A stretch of DNA of 32,617 bases from Vibrio maritimus (GTDB taxonomy: Bacteria; Pseudomonadota; Gammaproteobacteria; Enterobacterales; Vibrionaceae). Position numbers and translations under genes: made by a program. The notes below the pieces were generated by a model. That model did no database searches, was not told where the DNA came from, and saw only the letters and a list, made by a program, of their open reading frames with translations. The first letter of the stretch is position 1. Every line of letters starts with the position of its first letter. Location of the stretch: assembly GCA_003263775.1 (NCBI GenBank), contig JYJJ01000097.1:1-32617 (forward strand), in the 5' to 3' direction. Below are positions 23,415-32,480 of the stretch, piece by piece.

Positions 23415-24910
23415 TTAGACCGCCTGAATCGTCAGTGGCCAACCGGCATCTGACTGTCGGTTAGACTCGATTTCCAGCTCTGCTGCTGACAGAGGATGCG
23501 CTTCTAACCACTGCTTGTCGATAGAAAGCGTTAGACTGTTGCCTTCACACTGTACCGCAAATTGAGGCTGCAGATCACGCTGACGGCGGTGAGTAATGAT
23601 CACCGATAAGCGTAGCAGTCGCAGTACGCGCTCGGCACTTTGTGTCGATAGAGCATGCTGCGATGGTAGTGGTGTCAGTTGGTCTTTGTATCGACGAACC
23701 ACTTCAGCAAGTAGGTGTTTTTGCGCACGAGTGAAACCCGGCAAATCTAAGTTCTGAAGTAAGTACGCACTATGCTCACCAGCCTTTTTAAAGTCCAAGG
23801 TGAGGCCAATTTCGTGCAGTTTTGATGCAGCTTCGAGCAGTGCAATGGCATGTGGCTCTTCAATCCAGCTTTCATTACCACAGCTCACCAATAAGCTGGT
23901 GGCAGTAGCAGCAACTTGATCGCCGTATTCCACATCGAGCTGACAACGGGTTTGTACGCTATTAATCGTGCGCGCACGAATGTCATCTTGTTGTAGCTCT
24001 TCGACCATGTCATACACCATTCCCTCGCGCAGCGCACCGCCCGCAAGCGTCATGGAGTCGATATTGAGTAGTTCAAAAATGGCAATCAGGATAGATAGGC
24101 CGCTTGGGAACACCAAAGCGCGTTCCAGCGTTAGACCATCAATGTCGAGCTCTTCAAGGTGATCGGCTTGCATCGCTTGTTTTTGCAGGCGCTTAAGCTT
24201 GGCATGAGTGATGACCTCATCCATACCTTGCGCTAGCATGATCTCTTGCAGAGCTTGAACTGTACCACTGGCACCCACACACACGTCCCAACCCAATCCC
24301 TGATACTGCTCTAGAATTGGGGCGAGCGTCTGTTTGGCGCCTTCGATAGCGCGTTCGAAGTTGGCTTTGTTTAGTTGGCGGTCTTTAAAGAAACGCTCTA
24401 GCCAAGTGACACAGCCCATTTTTAGGCTGGTCAATGCTTTTGGCTCGAACCCTTCGCCAATAATAAGCTCGGTACTGGCTCCGCCAATATCGACCACAAG
24501 GCGTCGGCCTGTACCACCAGATGTATGAGCCACACCTTTGTAGATGGTCGCTGCTTCTTCTTCACCGCTTATCACTTGGATTGGGTAACCCAAGATTTGA
24601 TTCGCTTTTTCTAAGAATACATCAACGTTAGTTGCAGTACGTAGTGTGGCGGTACCAACAATACGGATGTTTTCTTGTGGGATATCCTGAAGTCTTTCCG
24701 CGAAAAGACTGAGGCAATCCCAACCACGCTGCATCGCCTCTTGACTGAGAGCCATCTCATCATCAAGCCTGCGGCCAAACGCACTTTGCGCTTAATCTTG
24801 GCCATGGTCTGAATGCTGCCATCGATATGACGTACAACCAACATATGGAAGCTGTTGGAGCCAAGATCGATAGCCGCATACAAAGGTGAAGAATTCACTG
24901 TGAGACTCAT
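23415..24910 (-). CDS. gppA: Ppx/GppA phosphatase, pppGpp phosphohydrolase GppA (frame broken at ~24765)
   Basis: Removes the 5'-phosphate of pppGpp to give ppGpp and may also act on polyphosphate. It has the ASKHA fold with YAAIDLGSNSFHMLVVR at the N-terminus and VVDIGGASTELIIG about 130 residues in, then an HD-like C-terminal domain (ASKLHEIGLTLD). The frame starting at 24910 fails after KVRLAAGL. DDEMALSQEAMQRGWD is in another frame and is restored by one C in TCATCAAGCC (24761-24770, plus strand). The repaired length is 498 residues. I call GppA rather than Ppx because it sits beside rhlB/trxA/rho as in E. coli. Confidence 0.9.
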
Positions 24911-24962
24911 AAAAACTGCTTACTTCCTGTTCAGATTACTGCTTATGTCAGATCTCGGTCTA

Positions 24963-26255
24963 TTAAGACCTTGGTGATCTTGGCCTTCTTTGAGGCTTTC
25001 TGTTTGATGGTCGTGAGCCACCTGTATTCGTGCGGCGAGGACCTGAGTTGCGGCTCTTCATAACAAGTGGAGCTGGCAGCTCGGTCAACAGCGCGCTTGA
25101 GTCATAGTCAGACACTGGAATTGAGTGCTCGATATACTCTTCAATGGCTGGCAGGTTGATCGCGTACTCTTCACAAGCAAAGCTAATTGAGTGACCACTT
25201 GCACCAGCACGACCTGTACGACCAATACGGTGAACGTAATCTTCACAGTCGTCAGGTAGGTCGTAGTTGAATACGTGCGTCACTTGCGGGATATGTAGAC
25301 CACGCGCTGCAACATCCGTCGCAACCAGAATGTCTACATCACCTTTTGTGAATTGCTCAAGGATTTTTTCACGCTTCTTCTGTGGTACATCACCAGTCAA
25401 AAGACCAACGCGGTGTCCGTCAGCAGCAAGGTGACCCCACACTTTTTCACACTTATGTTTGGTGTTGGCAAAGATAATAGCGCGATCAGGCCATTCTTCC
25501 TCTACTAGCGTTTGCAGTAGGGCCATCTTTTCATTGTTTGATGGGTAGAACAGCTCTTCTTGAATGCGGTGACCTGTCTTTTGCTCAGGTTCTACCACTA
25601 CGTGCTCAGGGTTATGCATGTGTTCAAACGCAAGCTCTTGTACACGGTATGACAAGGTAGCTGAGAACAGCATGTTGAGACGGTCTTTAGGCTCAGGCAT
25701 ACGGCGGAACAAAAAGCGAATGTCTTTAATAAAGCCAAGGTCGAACATACGATCGGCTTCATCAAGAACCACTGCTTGAATGTTGTTGAGGTTAAAGACA
25801 CGCTGCTTGTAGAAGTCGATAATACGTCCACAGGTACCGATAAGGATATCGACGCCCTGTTCCAGCTTAGCAAGCTGCTTGTCGTAGCTATCACCACCGT
25901 ACGCAAGTGCTGTTTTCAGACCCGTGCTTTCAATGAGCGGCTTGGCATCATTGTGGATCTGGATAGCAAGTTCGCGCGTTGGAGCCATGATGATCGCGCG
26001 CGGTTGTGTCGCTTTGCGGCCTTCATGCTCAGGCGTATTTAACAGATGGTTAAAGGTAGCAGTGAGAAACGCAAGCGTTTTCCCCGTCCCGGTTTGGGCC
26101 TGTCCTGCAATATCTTGGCCGGCGAGCAGTACCGGCAGCGCCAAGGCTTGGATAGGGGTACAGTATTCGAACCCTTTTTTTTCCAATCCTTCAATGATTT
26201 GCGGGTGCAAATCTAAATCGGCGAACTTTTGCTCTGTGATATGCGTCTTTTTCAT
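24963..26255 (-). CDS. rhlB: ATP-dependent RNA helicase RhlB
   Basis: A DEAD-box helicase of 430 residues, a component of the RNA degradosome in gammaproteobacteria. The Q motif (GFEYCTPIQ) is at about 28-36, AQTGTGKT at 53-60, DEAD at 165-168, SAT at 198-200, and HRIGRTGRAG near 340. The basic Arg/Ser/Pro-rich tail after residue 400 is typical of RhlB and is used in RNase E and RNA contacts. It is divergent from trxA and upstream of gppA on the same strand, with 52 bases between them. An uninterrupted A8 run near codon 26 is read correctly. Confidence 0.95.
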   Translation of the reverse strand: MKKTHITEQKFADLDLHPQIIEGLEKKGFEYCTPIQALALPVLLAGQDIAGQAQTGTGKTLAFLTATFNHLLNTPEHEGRKATQPRAIIMAPTRELAIQIHNDAKPLIESTGLKTALAYGGDSYDKQLAKLEQGVDILIGTCGRIIDFYKQRVFNLNNIQAVVLDEADRMFDLGFIKDIRFLFRRMPEPKDRLNMLFSATLSYRVQELAFEHMHNPEHVVVEPEQKTGHRIQEELFYPSNNEKMALLQTLVEEEWPDRAIIFANTKHKCEKVWGHLAADGHRVGLLTGDVPQKKREKILEQFTKGDVDILVATDVAARGLHIPQVTHVFNYDLPDDCEDYVHRIGRTGRAGASGHSISFACEEYAINLPAIEEYIEHSIPVSDYDSSALLTELPAPLVMKSRNSGPRRTNTGGSRPSNRKPQRRPRSPRS

Positions 26256-26363
26256 CGGTATAGAATATCAGCTTAAGCTTGCAATACGAAGGTAAATACA
26301 TTCCAATAGGAGATCTAATTGTTGGTGATTATCTCATCAATACAAAAAATATCGGAGTGAAAG

Positions 26364-26690
26364 ATGAGTGAAAAGATTTTGCAGCTGACGGATGACGGTT
26401 TTGAAACTGACGTAATTAATGCTGCAGGCCCGGTTCTTGTTGACTTCTGGGCGGAGTGGTGTGGTCCTTGTAAGATGATTGCCCCAATCCTCGATGAAAT
26501 CGCAGATGAGTACGAAGGCAAACTCACTATCGGCAAGCTAAACATCGACCAAAACGCAGGTACTCCACCTAAGTTTGGTATCCGTGGCATTCCAACGCTG
26601 CTACTTTTCAAAGATGGCGGAGTGGCAGCAACTAAGGTTGGCGCACTGTCAAAAACTCAGCTAAAAGAGTTCTTAGACGAGAACTTATAA
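26364..26690 (+). CDS. trxA: Thioredoxin 1 TrxA
   Basis: A dithiol-disulfide oxidoreductase of 108 residues. The active site WCGPC has its cysteines at 33 and 36, with the cis-proline loop RGIPTLLLF later. The length equals that of E. coli TrxA. It is cytosolic and reduces ribonucleotide reductase and many other proteins. The start is ATG 26364 with GGAGTGAAAG upstream. It has its own terminator and is followed by rho, the conserved order in gammaproteobacteria. Confidence 0.97.
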   Translation: MSEKILQLTDDGFETDVINAAGPVLVDFWAEWCGPCKMIAPILDEIADEYEGKLTIGKLNIDQNAGTPPKFGIRGIPTLLLFKDGGVAATKVGALSKTQLKEFLDENL

Positions 26691-26702
26691 TGAGAAGTAA
26701 CG

Positions 26703-26741
26703 AAAACCGTGTATCTTAACAAATACACGGTTTTGTTTTTT
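26703..26741 (+). terminator. trxA terminator
   Basis: AACCGTGTAT (26705-26714) pairs with ATACACGGTT (26723-26732), followed by TTTGTTTTTTT. Confidence 0.88.
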
Positions 26742-26760
26742 TCAAAGCTAGACTAGACTC

Positions 26761-26882
26761 TTTTTTAGTGATAATTTATCGCACGTTAATTAAACAAGTG
26801 TTCACTTCTTGGTCGATCCTGTGACCAAATCCTTCTTAACAACAAAACAGATCCTATTTTGACTAAACAAACATCCACCACA
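26761..26882 (+). promoter_or_regulatory. rho: rho promoter region and rut-like leader
   Basis: An extended -10 TGATAAT (26769-26775) is followed by a hairpin TTGGTC/GACCAA (26809-26828) and then by 59 bases (26824-26882) holding about 18 C and only 2 G. C-rich, G-poor single-stranded RNA is what Rho loads on, in line with Rho autoregulation by attenuation as known in E. coli. Confidence 0.5.
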
Positions 26883-28142
26883 ATGAACTTAACAGAATTG
26901 AAGAACAGACCTGTTTCTGAGCTCGTTAAACTTGGCGAATCTCTTGGTCTGGAAAACTTAGCTCGTCTGCGTAAGCAAGACATCATCTTCGCCATCTTAA
27001 AAGCCCATGCGAAAAGTGGTGAAGATATCTTTGGTGACGGGGTCTTAGAGATTCTTCAAGATGGTTTTGGTTTCCTGCGTAGCGCAGACAGTTCATACCT
27101 TGCTGGCCCAGATGATATCTACGTTTCTCCAAGTCAGATCCGTCGTTTCAACCTGCGTACAGGTGACTCGATTGCCGGTAAGATTCGTCCACCGAAAGAT
27201 GGCGAGCGCTATTTCGCACTTCTAAAAGTAAACACTGTTAACGCTGACAAGCCAGATAACGCACGTAACAAAATCCTGTTTGAAAACCTAACGCCTCTGC
27301 ATGCTAATGAGCGCATGACTATGGAGCGTGGTAACGGTTCAACAGAAGACATCACTGCACGTGTTCTTGATCTCGCGTCTCCAATCGGTAAAGGTCAACG
27401 TGGTCTAATCGTTGCACCGCCTAAAGCGGGTAAAACCATGCTCCTGCAAAACATCGCGCAGAGCATTGCCCACAACCACCCAGAATGTGAATTGATGGTT
27501 CTTCTTATCGACGAACGTCCGGAAGAAGTAACTGAGATGCAGCGCCTAGTTAAAGGTGAAGTAGTGGCATCGACGTTTGATGAGCCAGCATCCCGTCACG
27601 TTCAAGTTGCAGAGATGGTTATCGAGAAAGCGAAGCGTCTTGTTGAACACAAGAAAGACGTGGTTATCCTACTGGATTCTATCACTCGTCTAGCTCGTGC
27701 TTACAACACGGTAGTACCTTCATCAGGTAAGGTTCTAACTGGTGGTGTTGATGCGAACGCACTACACCGTCCTAAGCGTTTCTTCGGTGCAGCTCGTAAC
27801 GTAGAAGAAGGCGGCAGCCTAACTATCATCGCAACAGCGCTAGTCGATACTGGTTCTAAGATGGATGAAGTTATCTACGAAGAGTTTAAAGGTACAGGTA
27901 ACATGGAACTGCACCTAAACCGTAAGATTGCTGAAAAGCGTGTCTTCCCAGCGATTGACTTCAACCGTTCAGGTACACGTCGCGAAGAGCTACTGACGAA
28001 AGCCGATGAGCTACAGAAGATGTGGATCCTACGTAAGATTGTTCACCCAATGGGCGAAATCGATGCGATGGAATTCCTAATCGACAAGCTTGCAATGACT
28101 AAGACTAACGATGAGTTCTTTGACGCGATGCGTCGCCAGTAA
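26883..28142 (+). CDS. rho: Transcription termination factor Rho
   Basis: A hexameric RNA-dependent ATPase of 419 residues, the same length as E. coli Rho and very similar throughout. The N-terminal RNA-binding domain includes GDGVLEILQDGFGFLRS (52-68). Walker A APPKAGKT is at 178-185, with the Q-loop and R-loop regions in the C-terminal half (TGGVDANALHRPKRFFGAARN). I chose ATG 26883 (MNLTELKNRPVSEL) to match the family N-terminus; TTG 26859 would add 8 residues without support. No clear ribosome site is visible. Confidence 0.97.
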   Translation: MNLTELKNRPVSELVKLGESLGLENLARLRKQDIIFAILKAHAKSGEDIFGDGVLEILQDGFGFLRSADSSYLAGPDDIYVSPSQIRRFNLRTGDSIAGKIRPPKDGERYFALLKVNTVNADKPDNARNKILFENLTPLHANERMTMERGNGSTEDITARVLDLASPIGKGQRGLIVAPPKAGKTMLLQNIAQSIAHNHPECELMVLLIDERPEEVTEMQRLVKGEVVASTFDEPASRHVQVAEMVIEKAKRLVEHKKDVVILLDSITRLARAYNTVVPSSGKVLTGGVDANALHRPKRFFGAARNVEEGGSLTIIATALVDTGSKMDEVIYEEFKGTGNMELHLNRKIAEKRVFPAIDFNRSGTRREELLTKADELQKMWILRKIVHPMGEIDAMEFLIDKLAMTKTNDEFFDAMRRQ

Positions 28143-28151
28143 TCGTTAAAC

Positions 28152-28170
28152 TTGTCCGCAAAGCGGACAA
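28152..28170 (+). repeat. Perfect hairpin after rho, no T tract
   Basis: TTGTCCGC and GCGGACAA flank AAA, 10 bases after the rho stop. It lacks a T tract and precedes the true terminator by ~20 bases, so it may protect the mRNA 3' end. Confidence 0.45.
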
Positions 28171-28187
28171 CGAGTCTCAAATTTTAA

Positions 28188-28215
28188 ACGTCACCCTTAT
28201 GGGGTGACGTTTTTG
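28188..28215 (+). terminator. rho terminator
   Basis: ACGTCACCC (28188-28196) pairs with GGGTGACGT (28202-28210), followed by TTTTGTTT. Confidence 0.88.
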
Positions 28216-28271
28216 TTTGCACTTCCCCTGTTTCACGCGCACAATACTGAGTGTGTTAACAGGAGGTTAAT

Positions 28272-29270
28272 ATGCTACAAGGATGGTTAGCGTCGTTACT
28301 CCTCGTATTGGTTGTTTCATTCTCACAACCGGTGCACGCGTCTAAGGAAATGACGCAGCAGGAAGTAGAACGCTGGTTGCAAAGCCCAGTGGTGCTGCAA
28401 AAAGTCGACGATTTTTTATTGTTGGTGGAACAAGATGACACCGACGGCCTTAAATTTGCGTTAAATAGACTCGCGTTGCCTCAGCAAGAGGTGGCGAGGT
28501 TTTTGTTGCTCAAACATATTGAAGACAACGAACGCATTCTTTCCCCTAAAATGGCCATTTTCGTTCAAGGCCAAAAATCTCTACCGCCTACTTACACTAT
28601 GCTTGAGCGTGGTGATGGCTACGAGTTTTCGATTCCCGCGTTTAACTACCCAGCTATTTCTGCGCGCTTGATTAAGCGCTGGAACAGTGACCAAAAAACC
28701 TTGGAGTTTATCTTGCAGGCGGAAAGTGAGCAGTTGGTATTACGTGACTGGCTGTCTGAGGGTAGTGATTATGAACGTAAGATCCGCGAGGACTTATTAG
28801 TCAAAGAGTTTGATAGTCTGTCACCGAAAGCGAACGCATTTATTACTCAGCAACTTACCGATACCAATATCACCGAGTGGTTGCCTTCAACTCGTGTATT
28901 GGTGCGAATGGCGCAAGTGAATGAGGACGCAGCCTTATATGACTTGCTGTGGAAAATGCGCGCGGATTATCACAGCCAAGTAGAATTAGAGAGGTTAGCG
29001 AGTCTTTCTTCTCCGTTTGCTCAGCAGCAAATCATGGCGGCTGCACGTAATCCGAGTTTAAAACGTCAGGCGATCACTGAACTTGCTCAAATCACCCCAT
29101 TACCGAATGAAGTGAAAACCTTCTTGGTGACACGAATGACCAAGGTGGAAGACGCCAGTTTTGTTGCCAGTCAATTGGCGCAGAATGGTCATAGTGGATG
29201 GGTGAGGGATGTGTTGTCGACCAATAGTCAGGTGAAAGCGAGTTTGGTGTTGCAAGCTCTGTCTAATTAG
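28272..29270 (+). CDS. Putative periplasmic or secreted protein of unknown function
   Basis: 332 residues. A Sec signal (WLASLLLVLVVSFSQPVHA) predicts cleavage near residue 24. The rest is soluble and largely helical, with short units rich in Leu/Ala (PFAQQQIMAAARNPSLKRQAITELAQI, ASFVASQLAQNGHSGWVRDVL) that look like HEAT-type repeats. I do not recognise the family. ATG 28272 has an ideal AGGAGG site. It is a single gene between rho and ubiD, and nothing in the context points to a job. Confidence 0.82.
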   Translation: MLQGWLASLLLVLVVSFSQPVHASKEMTQQEVERWLQSPVVLQKVDDFLLLVEQDDTDGLKFALNRLALPQQEVARFLLLKHIEDNERILSPKMAIFVQGQKSLPPTYTMLERGDGYEFSIPAFNYPAISARLIKRWNSDQKTLEFILQAESEQLVLRDWLSEGSDYERKIREDLLVKEFDSLSPKANAFITQQLTDTNITEWLPSTRVLVRMAQVNEDAALYDLLWKMRADYHSQVELERLASLSSPFAQQQIMAAARNPSLKRQAITELAQITPLPNEVKTFLVTRMTKVEDASFVASQLAQNGHSGWVRDVLSTNSQVKASLVLQALSN

Positions 29271-29367
29271 CTGAATTCTCTCGGCTTCTCAACATCGCAG
29301 AGGACATTTCGCCCGATGATAGATTTGCGGTTATAATGGTACCCTCTTTCAAGGCGAAGTATCCCCT

Positions 29368-31233
29368 ATGATTTACAAGGACTTACGTGATTTCACTCAG
29401 CACCTGGAAAGCCAGGGGCTGCTCAAGCGCATCTCTCACCCCGTCGACCCTGATTATGAAATGACGGAGATCAGCGACAGAACTCTGCGAGCAGGTGGAC
29501 CCGCTCTGCTGTTCGAAAACCCGATTGGCTATGACATGCCAGTGTTGACCAATTTATTTGGTACCCCTGAACGTGTTGCAATGGGAATGGGTCGACAGCA
29601 AGTCTCTGAGCTTAGAGAAGTAGGCAAACTACTGGCCTACCTAAAAGAGCCTGAGCCCCCGCGTGGCTTTAAAGACGCGATCAATAAAATCCCTCTATTT
29701 AAGAAAGTGCTGCATATGCCAGCCAAAAGGCTGCGTAAAGCGGCTTGCCAGCAAGTCGTTTGGCAAGGTGATGAGGTCGACCTTGATAAAATCCCAGTGA
29801 TGAGTTGTTGGCCAGATGACGTTGCACCCTTGCTAACATGGGGATTAACGGTCACCAAAGGTCCGAACAAGAAGCGTCAAAATCTAGGTATTTATCGCCA
29901 GCAGAAGATAGCTAAGAATAAGATCATCATGCGCTGGCTAGCGCATCGTGGTGGTGCGCTCGATCTAAGAGACTGGATGGAAACCAATCCAGGAAAACCG
30001 TTCCCGGTATCGGTCGCATTTGGCGCCGACCCGGCTACCATTCTTGGGGCGGTCACACCCGTACCGGATACCTTGTCTGAATATGCCTTCGCTGGATTGC
30101 TGCGTGGTGAACGTACCGAAGTGGTCAAATCGGTTAGCAACGATCTTGAAGTGCCAGCGAGTGCCGAAATTGTCCTTGAGGGTTACATCGATCCGCAAGA
30201 ATTTGCCGATGAAGGTCCGTATGGCGACCACACCGGTTACTACAACGAAAAAGAAAAGCACCACGTCTTTACTATTACGCACATTACTATGCGTGAAAAC
30301 CCTATCTATCACAGCACTTATACCGGTCGCCCGCCTGATGAACCGGCTGTATTGGGGGTGTCGCTGAACGAAGTCTTCGTGCCAATCTTGCAAAAGCAGT
30401 TCCCGGAAATTGAAGACTTTTATCTTCCGCCAGAAGGATGTTCGTATCGCATGGCGGTGGTAACCATGAAGAAGCAATACCCAGGGCATGCTAAGCGTGT
30501 GATGATGGGGGTATGGTCTTTCTTGCGTCAGTTCATGTACACCAAGTTTGTCATTGTATGTGATGAAAGCGTCAATGGCCGCGACTGGCAGCAAGTCACC
30601 CAAGCCATGAATGATCATATGGTACCGAGTCGTGATACCTTGATGATTGAAAGCACGCCAATAGATTCTTTGGACTTTGCATCACCGGTTACCGGTTTAG
30701 GTTCCAAAATGGGACTGGATGCCACAATTAAGTGGGATGCAGAGTTGGAGCTGGAGGCGGCCAAGTATCAAACGGCACAAGATATCGAGCGCTCGAATAG
30801 TTGGGATGAAACCTTATTGATGAAACAGGTTACAGCTCAATATCCAGAGGTGACTGACTTGTATATTGCACCGGGAACGGGTACAAATCGTATGGTACTG
30901 CTGACTCTAGATAAGCAACGCGCAGGTCAAGCTATTGAGGTAATGAAAGGAGTAGAGGCTATACTCTCACCTTACTTGGCGACTAAGTTTATCGTTGCCT
31001 GCGATCAAGACGTGAATGTGCGTGATTGGAATGATGTAATTTGGGCGATCACTACGAGAATGGATCCGTCCAGAGATACATTATTGGTCAACGATAACAC
31101 CTCTAAAGCTTATTTAGATGCAACCAATAAACTTGAAGACGAAGTGACGCGCGAGTGGGGCATACCAATTAAAAAAGACCCAGCATTGGTTGCAAAGATA
31201 GATAGCATTTGGGATGAACTGAATATCCTATGA
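29368..31233 (+). CDS. ubiD: UbiD decarboxylase with duplicated C-terminal module
   Basis: A prenylated-FMN-dependent 3-octaprenyl-4-hydroxybenzoate decarboxylase of ubiquinone synthesis. The core has NLGIYRQQ, MRWLAHRGGA, FPVSVAFGADPATIL and EGPYGDHTGYYN, and the C-terminus REWGIPIKKDPALVAKIDSIWDEL matches E. coli. The length is 621, against ~497 in E. coli. The excess is explained by an internal repeat: residues ~342-428 and ~489-575 align without gaps with about 37 of 87 identical (both contain RDW and PSRDTL). A -10 TATAAT lies at 29332-29337. The stop overlaps the ferredoxin start (ATGA). Confidence 0.94.
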   Translation: MIYKDLRDFTQHLESQGLLKRISHPVDPDYEMTEISDRTLRAGGPALLFENPIGYDMPVLTNLFGTPERVAMGMGRQQVSELREVGKLLAYLKEPEPPRGFKDAINKIPLFKKVLHMPAKRLRKAACQQVVWQGDEVDLDKIPVMSCWPDDVAPLLTWGLTVTKGPNKKRQNLGIYRQQKIAKNKIIMRWLAHRGGALDLRDWMETNPGKPFPVSVAFGADPATILGAVTPVPDTLSEYAFAGLLRGERTEVVKSVSNDLEVPASAEIVLEGYIDPQEFADEGPYGDHTGYYNEKEKHHVFTITHITMRENPIYHSTYTGRPPDEPAVLGVSLNEVFVPILQKQFPEIEDFYLPPEGCSYRMAVVTMKKQYPGHAKRVMMGVWSFLRQFMYTKFVIVCDESVNGRDWQQVTQAMNDHMVPSRDTLMIESTPIDSLDFASPVTGLGSKMGLDATIKWDAELELEAAKYQTAQDIERSNSWDETLLMKQVTAQYPEVTDLYIAPGTGTNRMVLLTLDKQRAGQAIEVMKGVEAILSPYLATKFIVACDQDVNVRDWNDVIWAITTRMDPSRDTLLVNDNTSKAYLDATNKLEDEVTREWGIPIKKDPALVAKIDSIWDELNIL

Positions 31234-31502
31234 CAAAGCGAGTAGTGCTCAAGCCTCAGTACCTTGAGTTTATAGTCGAAGAAGGGCAGACAGTGTTAGA
31301 GGCTGCGCTCAACCAGAACCTTGCTTTTCCTCATCGTTGTATGGTGGGGGCCTGCGCTTCTTGTTTATGCCGCATCGAGTCGGGTGCGGTGGACTATGAT
31401 TTGGAACCATTACTTACCGAGAAAGAAAAGCAGCAAGGTTGGATGTTCTCCTGCCTTGCTTATCCAAAGAGTGATTTGGTGATCACCTTTGGAGACGAAT
31501 AA
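31230..31502 (+). CDS. 2Fe-2S plant-type ferredoxin
   Basis: 90 residues. The cluster ligands are C37-x4-C42-x2-C45-x29-C75 in HRCMVGACASC and MFSCLAYP. The ATG overlaps the ubiD stop by 4 bases, and fre follows after 12 bases, so all three are cotranscribed and probably coupled. In some reductases such a ferredoxin domain is fused to an FAD/NAD(P)H module like Fre; here the two are separate adjacent genes, so this protein is a likely electron partner of Fre. Whether it serves ubiquinone synthesis is inference. Confidence 0.9.
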   Translation: MTKRVVLKPQYLEFIVEEGQTVLEAALNQNLAFPHRCMVGACASCLCRIESGAVDYDLEPLLTEKEKQQGWMFSCLAYPKSDLVITFGDE

Positions 31503-31514
31503 AAGAGATAAACC

Positions 31515-32227
31515 ATGACCATCAATTGTAAAGTTAAGTCTATTGAGCCTTTAGCAGCGAATACCTATCAAATTTTGCTGCACCCAGAACAGCCTGTTAG
31601 CTTTAAAGCAGGTCAGTATTTAATGGTAGTAATGGGAGAGGCCGACAAGCGTCCTTTCTCTATTGCTAGCAGCCCTTGCCGTCATGAAGGCGAGATCGAA
31701 CTCCACATTGGTGCTGCAGAGCATAATGCTTATGCGCTAGAAGTGGTTGAATCAATGAAACATGCACTTGAAGTGGGTGGCGACATTCAGATTGATGCCC
31801 CTCATGGCGAAGCGTGGATCCGTGAAGATAGCCAGCGTCCAATTCTATTGATTGCTGGTGGCACTGGCTTTAGCTATGTACGCTCTATTCTTGATCACTG
31901 CATCAGCCAAAACATTGCTCAGCCTATCTATCTATATTGGGTGGTCGTGATGAAGCTCAGCTATATGCTAAACAAGAGCTGGCTGATATCGCCAATGCTC
32001 ATGAGCGCATTCAGTTCATTCCTGTTATTGAAGAGACACTAGCTGAGTGGACAGGCAAACAAGGAAACGTACTTCAAGCGGTCAGTGATGATTTTGATTC
32101 ACTTGCTGATTTCGATATCTATATAGCAGGTCGTTTCGAAATGGCTGGTGCTGCTCGTGAACAGTTCACGCAAAACAAGCAGGCAAAATCAGAACACATG
32201 TATGGTGATGCGTACGCATTTATCTAA
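31515..32227 (+). CDS. fre: NAD(P)H-flavin reductase Fre (frame broken at ~31939-31941)
   Basis: Reduces free flavins with NAD(P)H; it belongs to the ferredoxin-reductase fold and is related to LuxG. The flavin site RPFSIASSP is at about 46-54 and the nucleotide-binding loop LLIAGGTGFSYVRSI near 115. The frame beginning at 31515 goes wrong after YLYW. GGRDEAQLYAKQELADIANAHERI is in the next frame and is recovered by one G in TTGGGTGG (31938-31944). The repaired length is 237 residues, normal for Fre, ending YGDAYAFI. Confidence 0.92.
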
Positions 32228-32246
32228 TTGTTAGTGATTTGTGGCT

Positions 32247-32280
32247 AAAAGGAGAGTTTTTATACTCTCCTTTTTGTTTT
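32247..32280 (+). terminator. Terminator of the ubiD-ferredoxin-fre operon
   Basis: AGGAGAGT/ACTCTCCT stem (arms about 32250-32257 and 32264-32271) with flanking A and T runs and a T-rich tail. Confidence 0.85.
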
Positions 32281-32334
32281 TTGATGGTATTTCAATCAAA
32301 AGAACGTTTTTTCTAAAAAATATTGAAAAAGGGG

Positions 32335-32362
32335 TTGCGCGGCTTCTCATTCTCCCTATAAT
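32335..32362 (+). promoter_or_regulatory. rrn P1 promoter with upstream A/T element
   Basis: TTGCGC (32335-32340), a 16-base spacer and TATAAT (32357-32362), followed by a GC-rich discriminator GCGC. The preceding 40 bases are A/T tracts like an UP element. This is typical of growth-rate-controlled rRNA promoters. Confidence 0.8.
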
Positions 32363-32452
32363 GCGCACCACACCAAACGGGAGGGCAGCAAAGCAAGAGC
32401 CCAACAGGTTTGGCGGGCAAAAAGCCTAAACGAAAATAATTTGAAAAAGTGG

Positions 32453-32480
32453 TTGACACGACAAGTTATCTAGTTAAAAT
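32453..32480 (+). promoter_or_regulatory. rrn P2 promoter
   Basis: TTGACA (32453-32458), a 16-base spacer and TAAAAT (32475-32480), about 120 bases after P1, the usual tandem arrangement. Confidence 0.8.

Noticed and set aside
26170..26180. A8 run in rhlB as a programmed slippage site
   Set aside because: The reading frame is intact across it and the protein matches the family; no second product is needed.
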